Shown here piece by piece: positions 16,346 to 25,204 of a stretch of 64,000 nt of DNA. Source of the stretch: CAZQKW01 sp964594075 (GTDB lineage Bacteria; Desulfobacterota; WTBG01; CAIYCZ01); the NCBI GenBank assembly GCA_964594075.1, contig CAZQKW010000013.1, positions 11,264 to 75,263 of the forward strand, in the 5' to 3' direction. Each line of letters starts with the position of its first letter. Position 1 is the first letter of the stretch. A program made the position numbers and the translations under genes. Below the pieces are notes generated by a model. That model was not told where the DNA came from. It did not search any database and saw only the letters and a program-made list of their open reading frames with translations.

Positions 16346-17455
16346 ATGGATATGAAATTAAATTGGAACGGAATGAGCTTGCGGAACAAAAGCGCCGCTG
16401 TGATCGGCTGTGCAGTGCTGCTGGCGGTGCTCATCGGCGGCGGTAAATGGCTCTATTACCGATTTACTCACGCAATTACCGACGATGCCTTTGTAGAGTC
16501 TGACCTCATTAATGTAAGTCCGCGTGTTCCAGGCCATATTAAGGAACTTCTGGTGGATGAATCGGACAGTATCTCAAAAGGCCAGATTCTCGCCCTTCTG
16601 GACCCCTCTGATTATCAAGCGCAGGTTGAAATGTATGAGGCCAAGCTTGACCAGATTAAAAAGGCTGTTGATGTGACGAGGACAACCCTGCAAAAAACCC
16701 GGGAGATGGTTGCGCACGATATTGCCATTGCTGATGAGGGAATTAGACAATCACAGGCAACGCTTGAAAAAGCGCGTGCCGATTATAATCAGGTGCAGAA
16801 AGATTATCCGCGCATTGAAAATTTATATAAATCAAAAAGCGTTCCCAAAGCACGCTTCGATCTGATTCAGGCTCAGAGAGATGCTGCGGCAGCGGGGGTA
16901 AAGGCTGCCAGTGCCGCGGTAGAAGCTGCTAAAAAAGCCCAGCAAAAGGCTATTTCTGCCAAGCTGACGGTGACTGAACTGGAAAAGACCCTGGCAGCCC
17001 AGGAACAATCAATCAAGGAAACCGAAAAAGCGCTGGCAATTGCCCAGCTCAATCTTGAACACACCCGCATAAAAAGCCCGGTAAACGGCACCGTCGCAAA
17101 GAAATTTATTTTTGCCGGCGACTATGCCAACCCTGGATACCCGATATTCAGCGTCTATGACACTGATAATGTTTTTGTCCGCGCTCACCTTGAAGAAACT
17201 AAAATGAAAGGGGTGCAACTCGGCCAGATGGTTGATTTGGATGTGGATGCATACCCGCGCAAAACATTTCGCGGAAAAGTCATAAAAATCGGTGAAGCTT
17301 CGGGAGCGAAATTTATGCTTATTCCCCGCGATACTACCACCGGTGAATTCACCAAGGTAGTGCAGCGGATACCTATCAAAATCGCAATTCTTAATGATAC
17401 CGAACGCGTGTTAAAGCCCGGTTACTCGGTAACGATTGGTATTAAACTCAACTAA
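16346..17455 (+). CDS. HlyD/EmrA-type membrane fusion protein
   Basis: 369 residues from ATG 16346, which has GAAGGAG 8 nt upstream; an earlier in-frame ATG at 16313 lies within tetR. One N-terminal membrane anchor (about 20-40), the EmrA signature ITDDAFVESDLINVSPRVPGHI, a long coiled-coil hairpin (about 90-240, Ala/Lys/Glu-rich) and the second lipoyl half (LEHTRIKSPVNGTVAKKF). It should bridge the EmrB carrier and the TolC channel across the periplasm. Confidence 0.92.
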   Translation: MDMKLNWNGMSLRNKSAAVIGCAVLLAVLIGGGKWLYYRFTHAITDDAFVESDLINVSPRVPGHIKELLVDESDSISKGQILALLDPSDYQAQVEMYEAKLDQIKKAVDVTRTTLQKTREMVAHDIAIADEGIRQSQATLEKARADYNQVQKDYPRIENLYKSKSVPKARFDLIQAQRDAAAAGVKAASAAVEAAKKAQQKAISAKLTVTELEKTLAAQEQSIKETEKALAIAQLNLEHTRIKSPVNGTVAKKFIFAGDYANPGYPIFSVYDTDNVFVRAHLEETKMKGVQLGQMVDLDVDAYPRKTFRGKVIKIGEASGAKFMLIPRDTTTGEFTKVVQRIPIKIAILNDTERVLKPGYSVTIGIKLN

Positions 17456-17499
17456 CGACCAGTGCGTGGGTTATAGAAAGAGGGTCAAATACTGCCACT

Positions 17500-19038
17500 A
17501 TGAATAAATGGTTAGCTACCGTTATTGTTATGATTGGCATTTTTATCGCCCTGCTTGATGCCACCATTGTTGATATTGTTCTGCCCAAAATGATGTCTTC
17601 GCTCAATACCGACACCTACGGCGTTCAATGGGTGGTTATTTCCTATCTGACGGCCGCAGCCATTGCCATGACCAGCGTTGAATGGCTGGGCGCAAAAATT
17701 GGCCACCGCAACACCTATCTCCTTGGACTGGTCATCTTTACCTTTTTTTCTGCCCTCTGCGGTCAGGCAAGCAGCATCGGTTTTATGAATTTTTCGCGCT
17801 TTATGCAGGGGCTGGGCGAAGGCATTATTGTTCCCATTGGCATGACTATTCTCTGCGAGGTGTTTCCCGATGAGGAGCGCGGCACGGCACTGGGGGTTTA
17901 TGGACTGGGTGCAAGCTGCGCGCCGGCGCTGGGACCAACCCTGGGCGGCATTATTACTGAACATTTGAGCTGGCGGTGGATTTTTTATGTAAATCTTCCC
18001 ATCGGCATCGTCGGCATCTTTCTTACCATTGTGCTGCTGCGCGAAACCAGCCCCGATCATGAAAAACCGCGCCGTTTTGACCTCCTCGGTTTTCTCTGTA
18101 TGGCGATTGCGTTCGGTTCCCTGATCACATTTCTGAGCAAAGGTCAGGAAAAAGGCTGGCTGCAGTCTGATTATATTTTGTCCCTGATGGCAGTGTTCGT
18201 AATCAGCTTTCCCCTGTTTATCGCTCTGCAGTTAAAACGCCCTGACCCGCTGTTTGATCTGCGGGTTTTTCGCTATCGCGATTTTACTTTAAGTATTATT
18301 TGCATGTTTATTTTCAGCATGTCCATCTATGGCATTTTTCTATTGTTTCCCATGTATCTTGAACGCTTCAGGCAGTTTACCACGCTTACCGCCGGCCTCA
18401 CGATGTTGCCCGGATCAATTCTTGCCGGTTTGGGCGTTCTGGCTGCAGGAATATTGAGCGACAAATACAGTCCCCGAAAATTATTTCTAACCTCATCAGG
18501 GCTCATGATTATTGCGTGTTGGAACCTCAGCCGCATTGATCTTTATACGGAACGCAGCACGGTCATATGGTATTGGCTGCTGTGGAATGTTCCCATGGCG
18601 TTCTGTTTTCCTCCTATACAACAGATAGGCTTTAATGAAGTTCCCCGCGCGCAGCTTAACCTGGTATCGTGCGCCCAGAACGTCTCGCGGCTCCTTGCGG
18701 GCAGCATCGGTACCGCTATTGCCGTTACCATTATGGAACGGCGGGCAGACAGCTATTTTGAATCATTCAGCAGACATATTGAGTACGGAAATGTCGCAGC
18801 CATGAATACCCTGCGAGCCCTGTCCGGCTATCTCTACTCCCAGGGAACACCCCTGCTTCTTATAGAAAAAAAGGGCCTGAAAATGCTTGAGCTTTTCACC
18901 ACCGCACAATCTTACAGCTATGCGATACAGAGCGGCATTATGTGGTTGGGCTTGATAGTTATTGCGGTCGTTATGTTCGGACTGTTTGTGCGCGAGCCGC
19001 ACAGAAATAATGGCGCAGTGAAGGTTGCGCTCCATTAA
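17500..19038 (+). CDS. DHA2-family (EmrB/QacA) multidrug MFS transporter
   Basis: 512 residues, 14 predicted helices. DHA2 features: LLDATIVDIVLPKM in helix 1, the WVVISYLTAAAIAMTSVEWLGAKIG region and motif C GLGASCAPALGPTLGGII. Proton-driven drug efflux; with the adjacent EmrA-like and TolC-like proteins it makes a full tripartite pump. Its stop TAA overlaps the ATG of a 30-aa ORF (TAATG). Confidence 0.92.
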   Translation: MNKWLATVIVMIGIFIALLDATIVDIVLPKMMSSLNTDTYGVQWVVISYLTAAAIAMTSVEWLGAKIGHRNTYLLGLVIFTFFSALCGQASSIGFMNFSRFMQGLGEGIIVPIGMTILCEVFPDEERGTALGVYGLGASCAPALGPTLGGIITEHLSWRWIFYVNLPIGIVGIFLTIVLLRETSPDHEKPRRFDLLGFLCMAIAFGSLITFLSKGQEKGWLQSDYILSLMAVFVISFPLFIALQLKRPDPLFDLRVFRYRDFTLSIICMFIFSMSIYGIFLLFPMYLERFRQFTTLTAGLTMLPGSILAGLGVLAAGILSDKYSPRKLFLTSSGLMIIACWNLSRIDLYTERSTVIWYWLLWNVPMAFCFPPIQQIGFNEVPRAQLNLVSCAQNVSRLLAGSIGTAIAVTIMERRADSYFESFSRHIEYGNVAAMNTLRALSGYLYSQGTPLLLIEKKGLKMLELFTTAQSYSYAIQSGIMWLGLIVIAVVMFGLFVREPHRNNGAVKVALH

Positions 19039-19130
19039 TGGGTAAAAAGGATAAAAGCACAAAGGTGGAACGGTTAAGCGCGACCAACCCGCAGATAGCT
19101 CGTGTGCTTCTGCGCCGGTCCACTTTTTAA
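19038..19130 (+). CDS. 30-aa bridging ORF between emrB and tolC
   Basis: ATG overlaps the emrB stop as TAATG; 30 basic residues (MGKKDKSTKVERL...RRSTF) end 22 nt before tolC. No own ribosome site: if translated, it would be by re-initiation. Possibly only a coupling sequence. Confidence 0.3.
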   Translation: MGKKDKSTKVERLSATNPQIARVLLRRSTF

Positions 19131-19152
19131 CCGGTAATAAAGGAGTTCTCAC

Positions 19153-20508
19153 ATGTTAGGAAAGCAAAACATAGCCGGCAGTGTTTGTGCCGCAATTCTA
19201 TTGTGCTGCAGTATTGTTGGTGCTGAAGAGCACGCCCGCGAGCTGACACTGGATAAGGCTATTGCCATTGCCCTTGAACGCAGTCCGATGCTCACTGCCG
19301 CTGCGCTGGGCATTACAGAAGCCAGCCACCGGCAGGAGGCCGCCCGTGCCGACTTTTTTCCCAAGCTGGGCACCGATTATTCCTATACCAAGCTTGATGA
19401 ACCGCCTGAGATGCGGTTTGTTTCAACGCAGAATTCTGCCCTGCAAAGTCTGATGACGGGGAATAAGGTGCAAGTCGGACCGGGCAAGGTTTATAATTTT
19501 CGCGCCGGTCTGATTCAACCGCTTTTTACCGGCGGTGCTTTGCTCAATCAATATCGGTTAGAACAGCTTGGCGTTGATGTGGCAAAGGCACGCAAGCTGG
19601 TTATCCAAGAGGATATAATTTTAGCGGTTAAAGATTCATACTTTACCATTCTGAAGGCAGAAAAAATGCGCGCTGTCGCAGCCCAGACCGTCAAGCAGAT
19701 TCAAGATCATGAACGGGTCGCGCGTAATTTTTTCGAGCAGGAAATGATTGCCAAAAATGATCTTCTCGAAGCACAGGTGCGCCTTGCACAAGCGCAGCAG
19801 GACTTGATACGCGCAGACAATGGTGTGGCACTTGCCACGTCAGCACTGAATACGGTTCTGCATCAGGACATCAATACCCCGGTCAGGGTTGTAGACATCG
19901 TTACCGATGCGCCAATCCGCCTGTCTTTAACTGACTGCCAGATGCGCGCCCTGCAGAACCGCCCCCTGCTGCGGGAAATTGACTTCACCATACAACAGGC
20001 AGAGCGCGGCGTGGCACTGGCAAAAAGCGGTTATGCGCCCAAATCATACCTGGTTTACAATTACAACCTTCAGGGAGATCAGCCGGCGGTAAACGGCACT
20101 GATTTTCAAAAAGCCGCTTCGTGGGATGTGACCGTCAACTTGCACTGGACATTCTGGGAATGGGGTAAAACCTATCACCAGGTTGGAGAGCATCGGATAA
20201 AACTGCAACGCGCGCAGGAAGTCCGCAAGGAAACGGTTGACCGTATAGCATTGGAAGTAAAATCTGCTTACCTTGATACGCAGGAAACATATAAAAACAT
20301 CAGCGTTGCCCGCGACGCCATTGTGCAGGCTGAAGAAAATTTTCGCATCAATAAGGAGCGTTTCGACCAGCAAATGGCAACCACCACCGAAGTGCTTGAT
20401 GCGCAAACCCTGCTTTCACAGGCATACATGAACTATAATAATACATTGTGTGATTATAATATAAACCGGGCAAAACTTGAAAAGGCAATAGGCCAAAGAC
20501 TAAACTAA
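19153..20508 (+). CDS. TolC-family outer-membrane efflux protein
   Basis: 451 residues with a Sec signal peptide (residues 1-24, cleavage near VGAEE). Two OEP repeats: LTLDKAIAIALERSPMLTAAALGI at the start and LTDCQMRALQNRPLLREIDFTI near 255, each followed by long helices; the GLIQPLFTGGALLNQYRL segment is typical of the beta-barrel entry. AAAGGAG upstream. Completes the EmrAB pump and may also serve MacAB at 40.9-44.0 kb, which has no channel gene of its own. Confidence 0.92.
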   Translation: MLGKQNIAGSVCAAILLCCSIVGAEEHARELTLDKAIAIALERSPMLTAAALGITEASHRQEAARADFFPKLGTDYSYTKLDEPPEMRFVSTQNSALQSLMTGNKVQVGPGKVYNFRAGLIQPLFTGGALLNQYRLEQLGVDVAKARKLVIQEDIILAVKDSYFTILKAEKMRAVAAQTVKQIQDHERVARNFFEQEMIAKNDLLEAQVRLAQAQQDLIRADNGVALATSALNTVLHQDINTPVRVVDIVTDAPIRLSLTDCQMRALQNRPLLREIDFTIQQAERGVALAKSGYAPKSYLVYNYNLQGDQPAVNGTDFQKAASWDVTVNLHWTFWEWGKTYHQVGEHRIKLQRAQEVRKETVDRIALEVKSAYLDTQETYKNISVARDAIVQAEENFRINKERFDQQMATTTEVLDAQTLLSQAYMNYNNTLCDYNINRAKLEKAIGQRLN

Positions 20509-20544
20509 GCTCTGCACATCCGTCTGGTTCTCCGGTGAGAAAAT

Positions 20545-20752
20545 CAGGAACTTACCCAAAATATTTTATTGCTGAGGATGAAGAAGCGTCTGGGGGTTTT
20601 CTTATAACGGCACCTGCCGTGTTCACGGCGCGGACAGTTGTGTTGTGGCGCTGAAAAACCTTCCAGACGCTTCTGTGTGAATGTTTCACATGATACCCAT
20701 TGCGTATTGGTGTTCGCATGCGGGGTGCCTGAACTGCTGGGCTTATTTTTGG
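20545..20752 (+). repeat. Dispersed intergenic repeat R1, copy c (with long hairpin)
   Basis: Most complete copy: CAGGAACTTACCCAAAATAT, a GATGAAGAAGCGTCTGGGGG block, and right block CCCATTGCGTATTGG...GCATGCGGG..GCCTGAACTG..GGGCTTATTTT. It includes a perfect 11-bp inverted pair GAAGCGTCTGG (20583-20593) / CCAGACGCTTC (20663-20673), extended inward by seven of eight further pairs. It lies after tolC and could terminate or protect the transcript. Confidence 0.65.
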
Positions 20753-20775
20753 AGAAAGGCCGGTGAGAAAAGCTC

Positions 20776-20805
20776 TTGACCGAGGCGGAAATTTAATTTT
20801 ATAAT
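20776..20805 (+). promoter_or_regulatory. Sigma-70-type promoter
   Basis: TTGACC (20776-20781), 18-nt spacer, perfect TATAAT (20800-20805), 47 nt before the ATG of the FAD oxidoreductase. It starts just after repeat R1 copy c. Confidence 0.65.
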
Positions 20806-20852
20806 ATTTCAAAATGTAACTAATTGCGGCGCCCGTGAAAGGAGAGGCTCTC

Positions 20853-22184
20853 ATGTTTGATTATGATGTTGCCGTTGTCGGATGCGGCCCGGCGGGACTC
20901 ATGGCAGCCACAGAGCTCAAAAAGGCTGGCATCAGCGTCGTGGGCATAGATAAAAAACCTGACCTGTCTAAAAACATCCGCAGTGCATCGGGATACTTCA
21001 TTACTGACCAGGAGATGAACGGCGAATTCATCACCCTGGAACCCCGGGGGAAAACCACGCAGATTAATTATAGGAAATGCGGATTTTCTGTGGCCTATTC
21101 CGGGACACTGGAACCCATCCACCACTCGCATATTGTTTCTCATTCGCAGAAGCATTTGCAGATAACCAGCACTAAAAAACCCCTGTTTCATCTTTTCAAT
21201 CCCACGCGCTGGCTTGCAGACCGCTATCAGGAGGCGCAGGCTGCTGGTGTTCCGTTCCTGACCAATACGCTGGCCCTGCGGGTAAAAGATTGTGCGGACG
21301 GCGTTGAGGTAACCCTGCGCAAAAATGGCCTAACCCGCACACTCAGGACACGTAAACTACTGGCTGCAGACGGGCTGCAGTCGCGCATTGCGCAGGGTTT
21401 AGGATTTAACCGGGGAAGGGCTTTTTTCGGCAAGGGCTGCACTGTGGAATATGAAATGGACCACCTGGATGTGCCGTTCGATCGCGGTGACATTTTTATT
21501 TTTGGCGAAAAAAACATCGGCCTTTCTGCAGCGGTCATTATGATACCCAGCATGCGCAGCCAAACAGCCTACCGAATCGAAACCCTGTCGCCCATTCCAG
21601 CAGAAAGCGCATCAAAGATTATAGAATTCTTTACGCAGCGGGGTGCGCTGTCTGCGTGGTTCAAAAAGGCGAGACTGCTGGAAAAAACCGGCGCCATTGT
21701 GGGCATCGCCGAATCTATCAAAACACCCTACCGGGGGAATGTACTTCTGGTGAGCGACGCTGCCGCCTTTGCCGAATGCCTGTATCAGGGAGCAACCATG
21801 TGCGGTTACATGGCAGCACGGGCAGTGGCTGATGAGCTGTCGGGCACAAATGGCTTTGCGAACTATACCAACTGGTGGAATAGCACTTTTGAATGGAACC
21901 GTAATCCCCTGCGCATGGCTGACTATACTAAACGCTCGCTTATCTTCCGGTTTATCACGCCGGAGGAACTTGACCTGCTGTTTGATCGCGGCGCCCAACA
22001 GCCGCTGGTAGCTGAAACAATGGAGGCAAATCCCTATGACTACACAAATGCGTTAGTGGATTATTTCCTCACGCTTCCCGATTTGCCGCGCCCGCTCATA
22101 GAAAAGCTCAAAATCATGCGCACTGCGGACATGGGCACGTGGGCAAGCCTGGTGGCACGGGCAAAGGAAAAAATGGCGAAATAA
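20853..22184 (+). CDS. FAD-dependent oxidoreductase, geranylgeranyl-reductase family (paralogue)
   Basis: 443 residues from ATG 20853 (AAAGGAG 9 nt upstream; a GTG at 20835 is upstream of that site and rejected). Rossmann motif GCGPAG near residue 10, second FAD motif LVSDAAAFAECLYQGATMCGY. Same order of motifs as 7180-8484, including GFSVAYSG versus GFSVPYNG and LYQGATMCGY versus MQGALMYGY. Substrate unknown. It has its own promoter and is convergent with acsA. Confidence 0.85.
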   Translation: MFDYDVAVVGCGPAGLMAATELKKAGISVVGIDKKPDLSKNIRSASGYFITDQEMNGEFITLEPRGKTTQINYRKCGFSVAYSGTLEPIHHSHIVSHSQKHLQITSTKKPLFHLFNPTRWLADRYQEAQAAGVPFLTNTLALRVKDCADGVEVTLRKNGLTRTLRTRKLLAADGLQSRIAQGLGFNRGRAFFGKGCTVEYEMDHLDVPFDRGDIFIFGEKNIGLSAAVIMIPSMRSQTAYRIETLSPIPAESASKIIEFFTQRGALSAWFKKARLLEKTGAIVGIAESIKTPYRGNVLLVSDAAAFAECLYQGATMCGYMAARAVADELSGTNGFANYTNWWNSTFEWNRNPLRMADYTKRSLIFRFITPEELDLLFDRGAQQPLVAETMEANPYDYTNALVDYFLTLPDLPRPLIEKLKIMRTADMGTWASLVARAKEKMAK

Positions 22185-22288
22185 TGCGCTGGATCAAGAA
22201 TTCAAGGGGCTATGGATTGAGCGAATTTATCGCCTTACGTGACAATCTGCTGGCTTCCGTAATCTTTATTCTTAAATCTGCGTTTGTT

Positions 22289-24019
22289 TCATTCATCTCT
22301 CAGCGATGCAATATTGCCGGTCGGCAGACCCCATTCCCATGCCTTAAGCACCCGCCGGAGAATCTTTCCGCTCTTTGTTTTGGGCAGCGACTCGCAAAAG
22401 GTAATTTCCTTTGGCGCAGATTCTGGTTGCAGCCGGCTCTCCACATACGCAACGATTTTTGATTTCAAGAGTTCTGTGGGTTTATAGTTTGGCCGCAAAC
22501 AGACAAAGGCCTTCACTTTTTTTAGACCCGTTGCGTCCGGTACGCGTATCACGCCTGCCTCTGCAACAGCAGGATGAGACGTCAGCACATTTTCTATCTC
22601 CGACGGCCCAATCCTGCCGCCTGAGGTAATAATGACATCGTCTGCTCTGCCCTGGTAAAAAAAGTAGCCATTAAAATCAACATACGCGGTGTCTCCGGTA
22701 ATAAACCACGGCGTTTGTCTGAAGTAGCTCTGATAGCGCTCTTCATTGCCCCAGATACCGCGCACCATTGCCGGCCACCCTGCCTTCAGCGCTATCTGCC
22801 CCATGGTGAATGGCGGAAGCTCGTTGCCCTGCTCGTCCACAACAGCCACGGTAATGCCGGGACAGGGCTTGCCCAGGTAGCCGGGCTTAATTGACACGCT
22901 GGGAAAATTTGCAATCGTAATCATGCCTGTTTCTGCGGTCCACCACGTATCGTGGATGGGAATTCCCAGCAGCCGCATAACACTGTAAATCATTTCCGGA
23001 TAAAGCGGCTCAAGCGCGCTCAGCACATGGCGAAGGCTTTGCAGGTTATACGTGCGGACGCACTCTGCACCGGCGTCAATAATCATCCTGTAGAGCGTTG
23101 GAATCGTATAAAGCACGGTCACGCCGTTTTTTTCTACGGCATTTAAAAGCTCTGTCACGTTTTTTATTTTACCGGTTATGAAGGTTTGAACGCCGCACAG
23201 CCAGGGCGCAAAGGCACTATACACGACATTCATCAACCATCCCGGTTCTGCCTGTGTCCAGACCACATCGCCATCCCGGAGATCAAGCACCCAGCGCGCG
23301 GTGGCCAGATAGCCTCTCATGCTGTCGTGCGGGTGAATGAGTCCGATGGGTTTGCCCGTTGGGCCTGAAGTATAGGTCAGCAGCAGCGGAAACTCCCGGT
23401 CAACCCATTCTAAATCTAATTCCGTTGAAGCATGAGCCATAGCCTCATCCCATATTATTGCCTCAGACACAGAAGCCTCGGGAAGAGCTCCTACCAGAAT
23501 AATGTGCTGCAAATCAGGCAGTTCATTCATAGGCACACGCGGAAGATACTGAGGCGTGGTAATAATAACCGAACCCTGTCCGTCAAGCATGCGCTCTTTT
23601 ACCGCGGTCTCGCGGTATTCACTATAGAGCGGCGCAATGACGGCGCCGATTTTAGCACATCCGGCAAGCGCAATATACAGCTCGGGGATTCTTGGCAAAA
23701 ACAGGAATACTCGGTCACCCTTGCCCACGCCGATTTTTCTGAGCATATTGCCGCACTTATTTGACAGGTCTTTCATCTGCCGGAAGGTGATTTTTCCGGT
23801 TCGCATGCCATATGCATACGAAAGGCAGACAGAATGGGAAGTTTGCGGATTCTCGGCATGGCGATCAATGGCCTCGTGGCCTATATTTACCTTGCCGGTT
23901 TCCTGCCAGGAAAATTCCTGATTGACGTCATCCCATTGGAACGACCGGTACAAATCGTCATAATTTCTGAGATTTGCGTCCGTCCGATGCGGTGGCAGCA
24001 TATTTTCAAGGGTGCTCAT
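22289..24019 (-). CDS. acsA: Acetyl-CoA synthetase (AMP-forming), AcsA-like
   Basis: 576 residues. AMP-binding core: TYTSGPTGKPIGLIHPH (P-loop-like motif), WWTAETGMI, TGDTAYVDFNGYFFYQGRADDVIITSGGRIGPSEIE, and the C-terminal catalytic lysine in PKTKSGKILRR. Length agrees with Bacillus AcsA (about 570) rather than the 650-residue enterobacterial Acs. It activates acetate or another short acid to the CoA thioester via an acyl-AMP. The SGK lysine is the site known to be acetylated and inactivated in the family. The gene starts 1 nt after the stop of acuC, the matching deacetylase. Confidence 0.88.
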   Translation of the reverse strand: MSTLENMLPPHRTDANLRNYDDLYRSFQWDDVNQEFSWQETGKVNIGHEAIDRHAENPQTSHSVCLSYAYGMRTGKITFRQMKDLSNKCGNMLRKIGVGKGDRVFLFLPRIPELYIALAGCAKIGAVIAPLYSEYRETAVKERMLDGQGSVIITTPQYLPRVPMNELPDLQHIILVGALPEASVSEAIIWDEAMAHASTELDLEWVDREFPLLLTYTSGPTGKPIGLIHPHDSMRGYLATARWVLDLRDGDVVWTQAEPGWLMNVVYSAFAPWLCGVQTFITGKIKNVTELLNAVEKNGVTVLYTIPTLYRMIIDAGAECVRTYNLQSLRHVLSALEPLYPEMIYSVMRLLGIPIHDTWWTAETGMITIANFPSVSIKPGYLGKPCPGITVAVVDEQGNELPPFTMGQIALKAGWPAMVRGIWGNEERYQSYFRQTPWFITGDTAYVDFNGYFFYQGRADDVIITSGGRIGPSEIENVLTSHPAVAEAGVIRVPDATGLKKVKAFVCLRPNYKPTELLKSKIVAYVESRLQPESAPKEITFCESLPKTKSGKILRRVLKAWEWGLPTGNIASLRDE

Positions 24020-24020
24020 A

Positions 24021-25073
24021 TTAAAAACAATCCCAAAATGGCTGCTGAACTTTTTTTATTGTTTCAATAACTTCTGCGACCCGCGCGAAAGCGGCATCTT
24101 CACGCTCGATCCAGTGCTCCAGATGCGCCATGTGGCCGGCATGCATGGTCAGAAGAACTGCCTTAACCGAGCGCCTGAGCGCCGCAAGGTCATAGCCGCC
24201 TTCAAGCACCGCGACGATTTTCCCTGCGCAGGTTTGCCGTGCAACATCAAGAATAATATCGGTAATGCGGGCAAACCCCCGTTCGGTGAGTTTCATACCG
24301 CCAATGGGATCATCGTGGTGCGTATCAAATCCTGCTGAGACTAGAATAATTTGGGGGTTGAACCGCAGCGCAAGGGGCACCAGAAGATGCCGATAAATAT
24401 TGCCGTAATCATAATCATCCCGCTGGGCTGGCAGCGGAACGTTCACGGTAAAACCTTTACCGCGTCCCTCGCCAATTTCGGTCGCGTCGCCTGAACCCGG
24501 GAAAAACGGCGAACGATGTGTCGAGAATAACAGCACTTCAGGATCATTATAAAAGATGTGCTGCACGCCATTGGGGTGATGAACATCCCAGTCAACTATT
24601 AAAATTCGGTTAAGGCCAAAACGTTTCCGCACATATTCTGCTGCAATCGCAACATTATTGAACAGGCAAAATCCCATTTGGCGGTCACGTTCAGCATGGT
24701 GACCCGGCGGCCTGATAAGCGCGAAAGCGTTGTCCACCTCCCCTGCCATAACCTCTTGCACTGCGGCAAGCACGCCGCCCGCTGCAAGAAATGCGGCTTC
24801 ACAGGAATGCTCTGACGTAACCGTATCAGGGTCAAGGTAGCGCCTCGGCTCTCCTGCTGTATCCAGAATTCGTTCAATATAGGCAGGCGTATGCACCATC
24901 TCAAGTTCTTCAAGGCTGGCAAAACGCGGGGGGATGAGAATAAATCGGTCCTGAAAACCATCCGTATCAAGCATATTGTAAATGGCTTCAAGGCGTTGCG
25001 GGATTTCTATATGGTGAATACCAGTCTTATGTTCCAGATATCGGGGGTCGCGAACGATGCCGATGCGCTGCAA
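24021..25073 (-). CDS. acuC: AcuC-like histone-deacetylase-family lysine deacetylase
   Basis: 350 residues from a TTG at 25073; AGGAG lies 9-10 nt upstream and no ATG fits. The deacetylase core is complete: RPPGHHAERDRQMGFCLFNN (His pair), zinc ligands in DWDVHHPNG and SAGFDTHHDDP, and the late Gly-rich LEGGYDLAALRRSV. In Bacillus, AcuC removes the acetyl group from AcsA and reactivates it; the tandem arrangement here supports the same role. A promoter with -35 TTGTCT (25130-25135) and -10 TATAAT (25108-25113) faces the gene on the minus strand. Confidence 0.9.
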   Translation of the reverse strand: MQRIGIVRDPRYLEHKTGIHHIEIPQRLEAIYNMLDTDGFQDRFILIPPRFASLEELEMVHTPAYIERILDTAGEPRRYLDPDTVTSEHSCEAAFLAAGGVLAAVQEVMAGEVDNAFALIRPPGHHAERDRQMGFCLFNNVAIAAEYVRKRFGLNRILIVDWDVHHPNGVQHIFYNDPEVLLFSTHRSPFFPGSGDATEIGEGRGKGFTVNVPLPAQRDDYDYGNIYRHLLVPLALRFNPQIILVSAGFDTHHDDPIGGMKLTERGFARITDIILDVARQTCAGKIVAVLEGGYDLAALRRSVKAVLLTMHAGHMAHLEHWIEREDAAFARVAEVIETIKKVQQPFWDCF

Positions 25074-25107
25074 ATATTATTTCTCCTGAAGTAATTTGGC
25101 TTGCGAA

Positions 25108-25135
25108 ATTATAACCCAATGCTGCCATAAGACAA
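25108..25135 (-). promoter_or_regulatory. Promoter for acuC-acsA
   Basis: Minus strand TTGTCT (25130-25135), 16-nt spacer, TATAAT (25108-25113), about 35 nt before the TTG start. It is back to back with the promoter of the structured RNA. Confidence 0.65.
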
Positions 25136-25170
25136 GTCTTTTATTTTATAATAATCACCCTATTTTCTCT

Positions 25171-25198
25171 TTGACAAGTCCGCCTATACTGGTATAAA
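25171..25198 (+). promoter_or_regulatory. Promoter of structured RNA copy A
   Basis: Consensus TTGACA (25171-25176), 16-nt spacer, TATAAA (25193-25198); expected start near 25205. Drives the RNA and possibly tRNA-Ala downstream. Confidence 0.7.
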
Positions 25199-25204
25199 TT
25201 AAAA

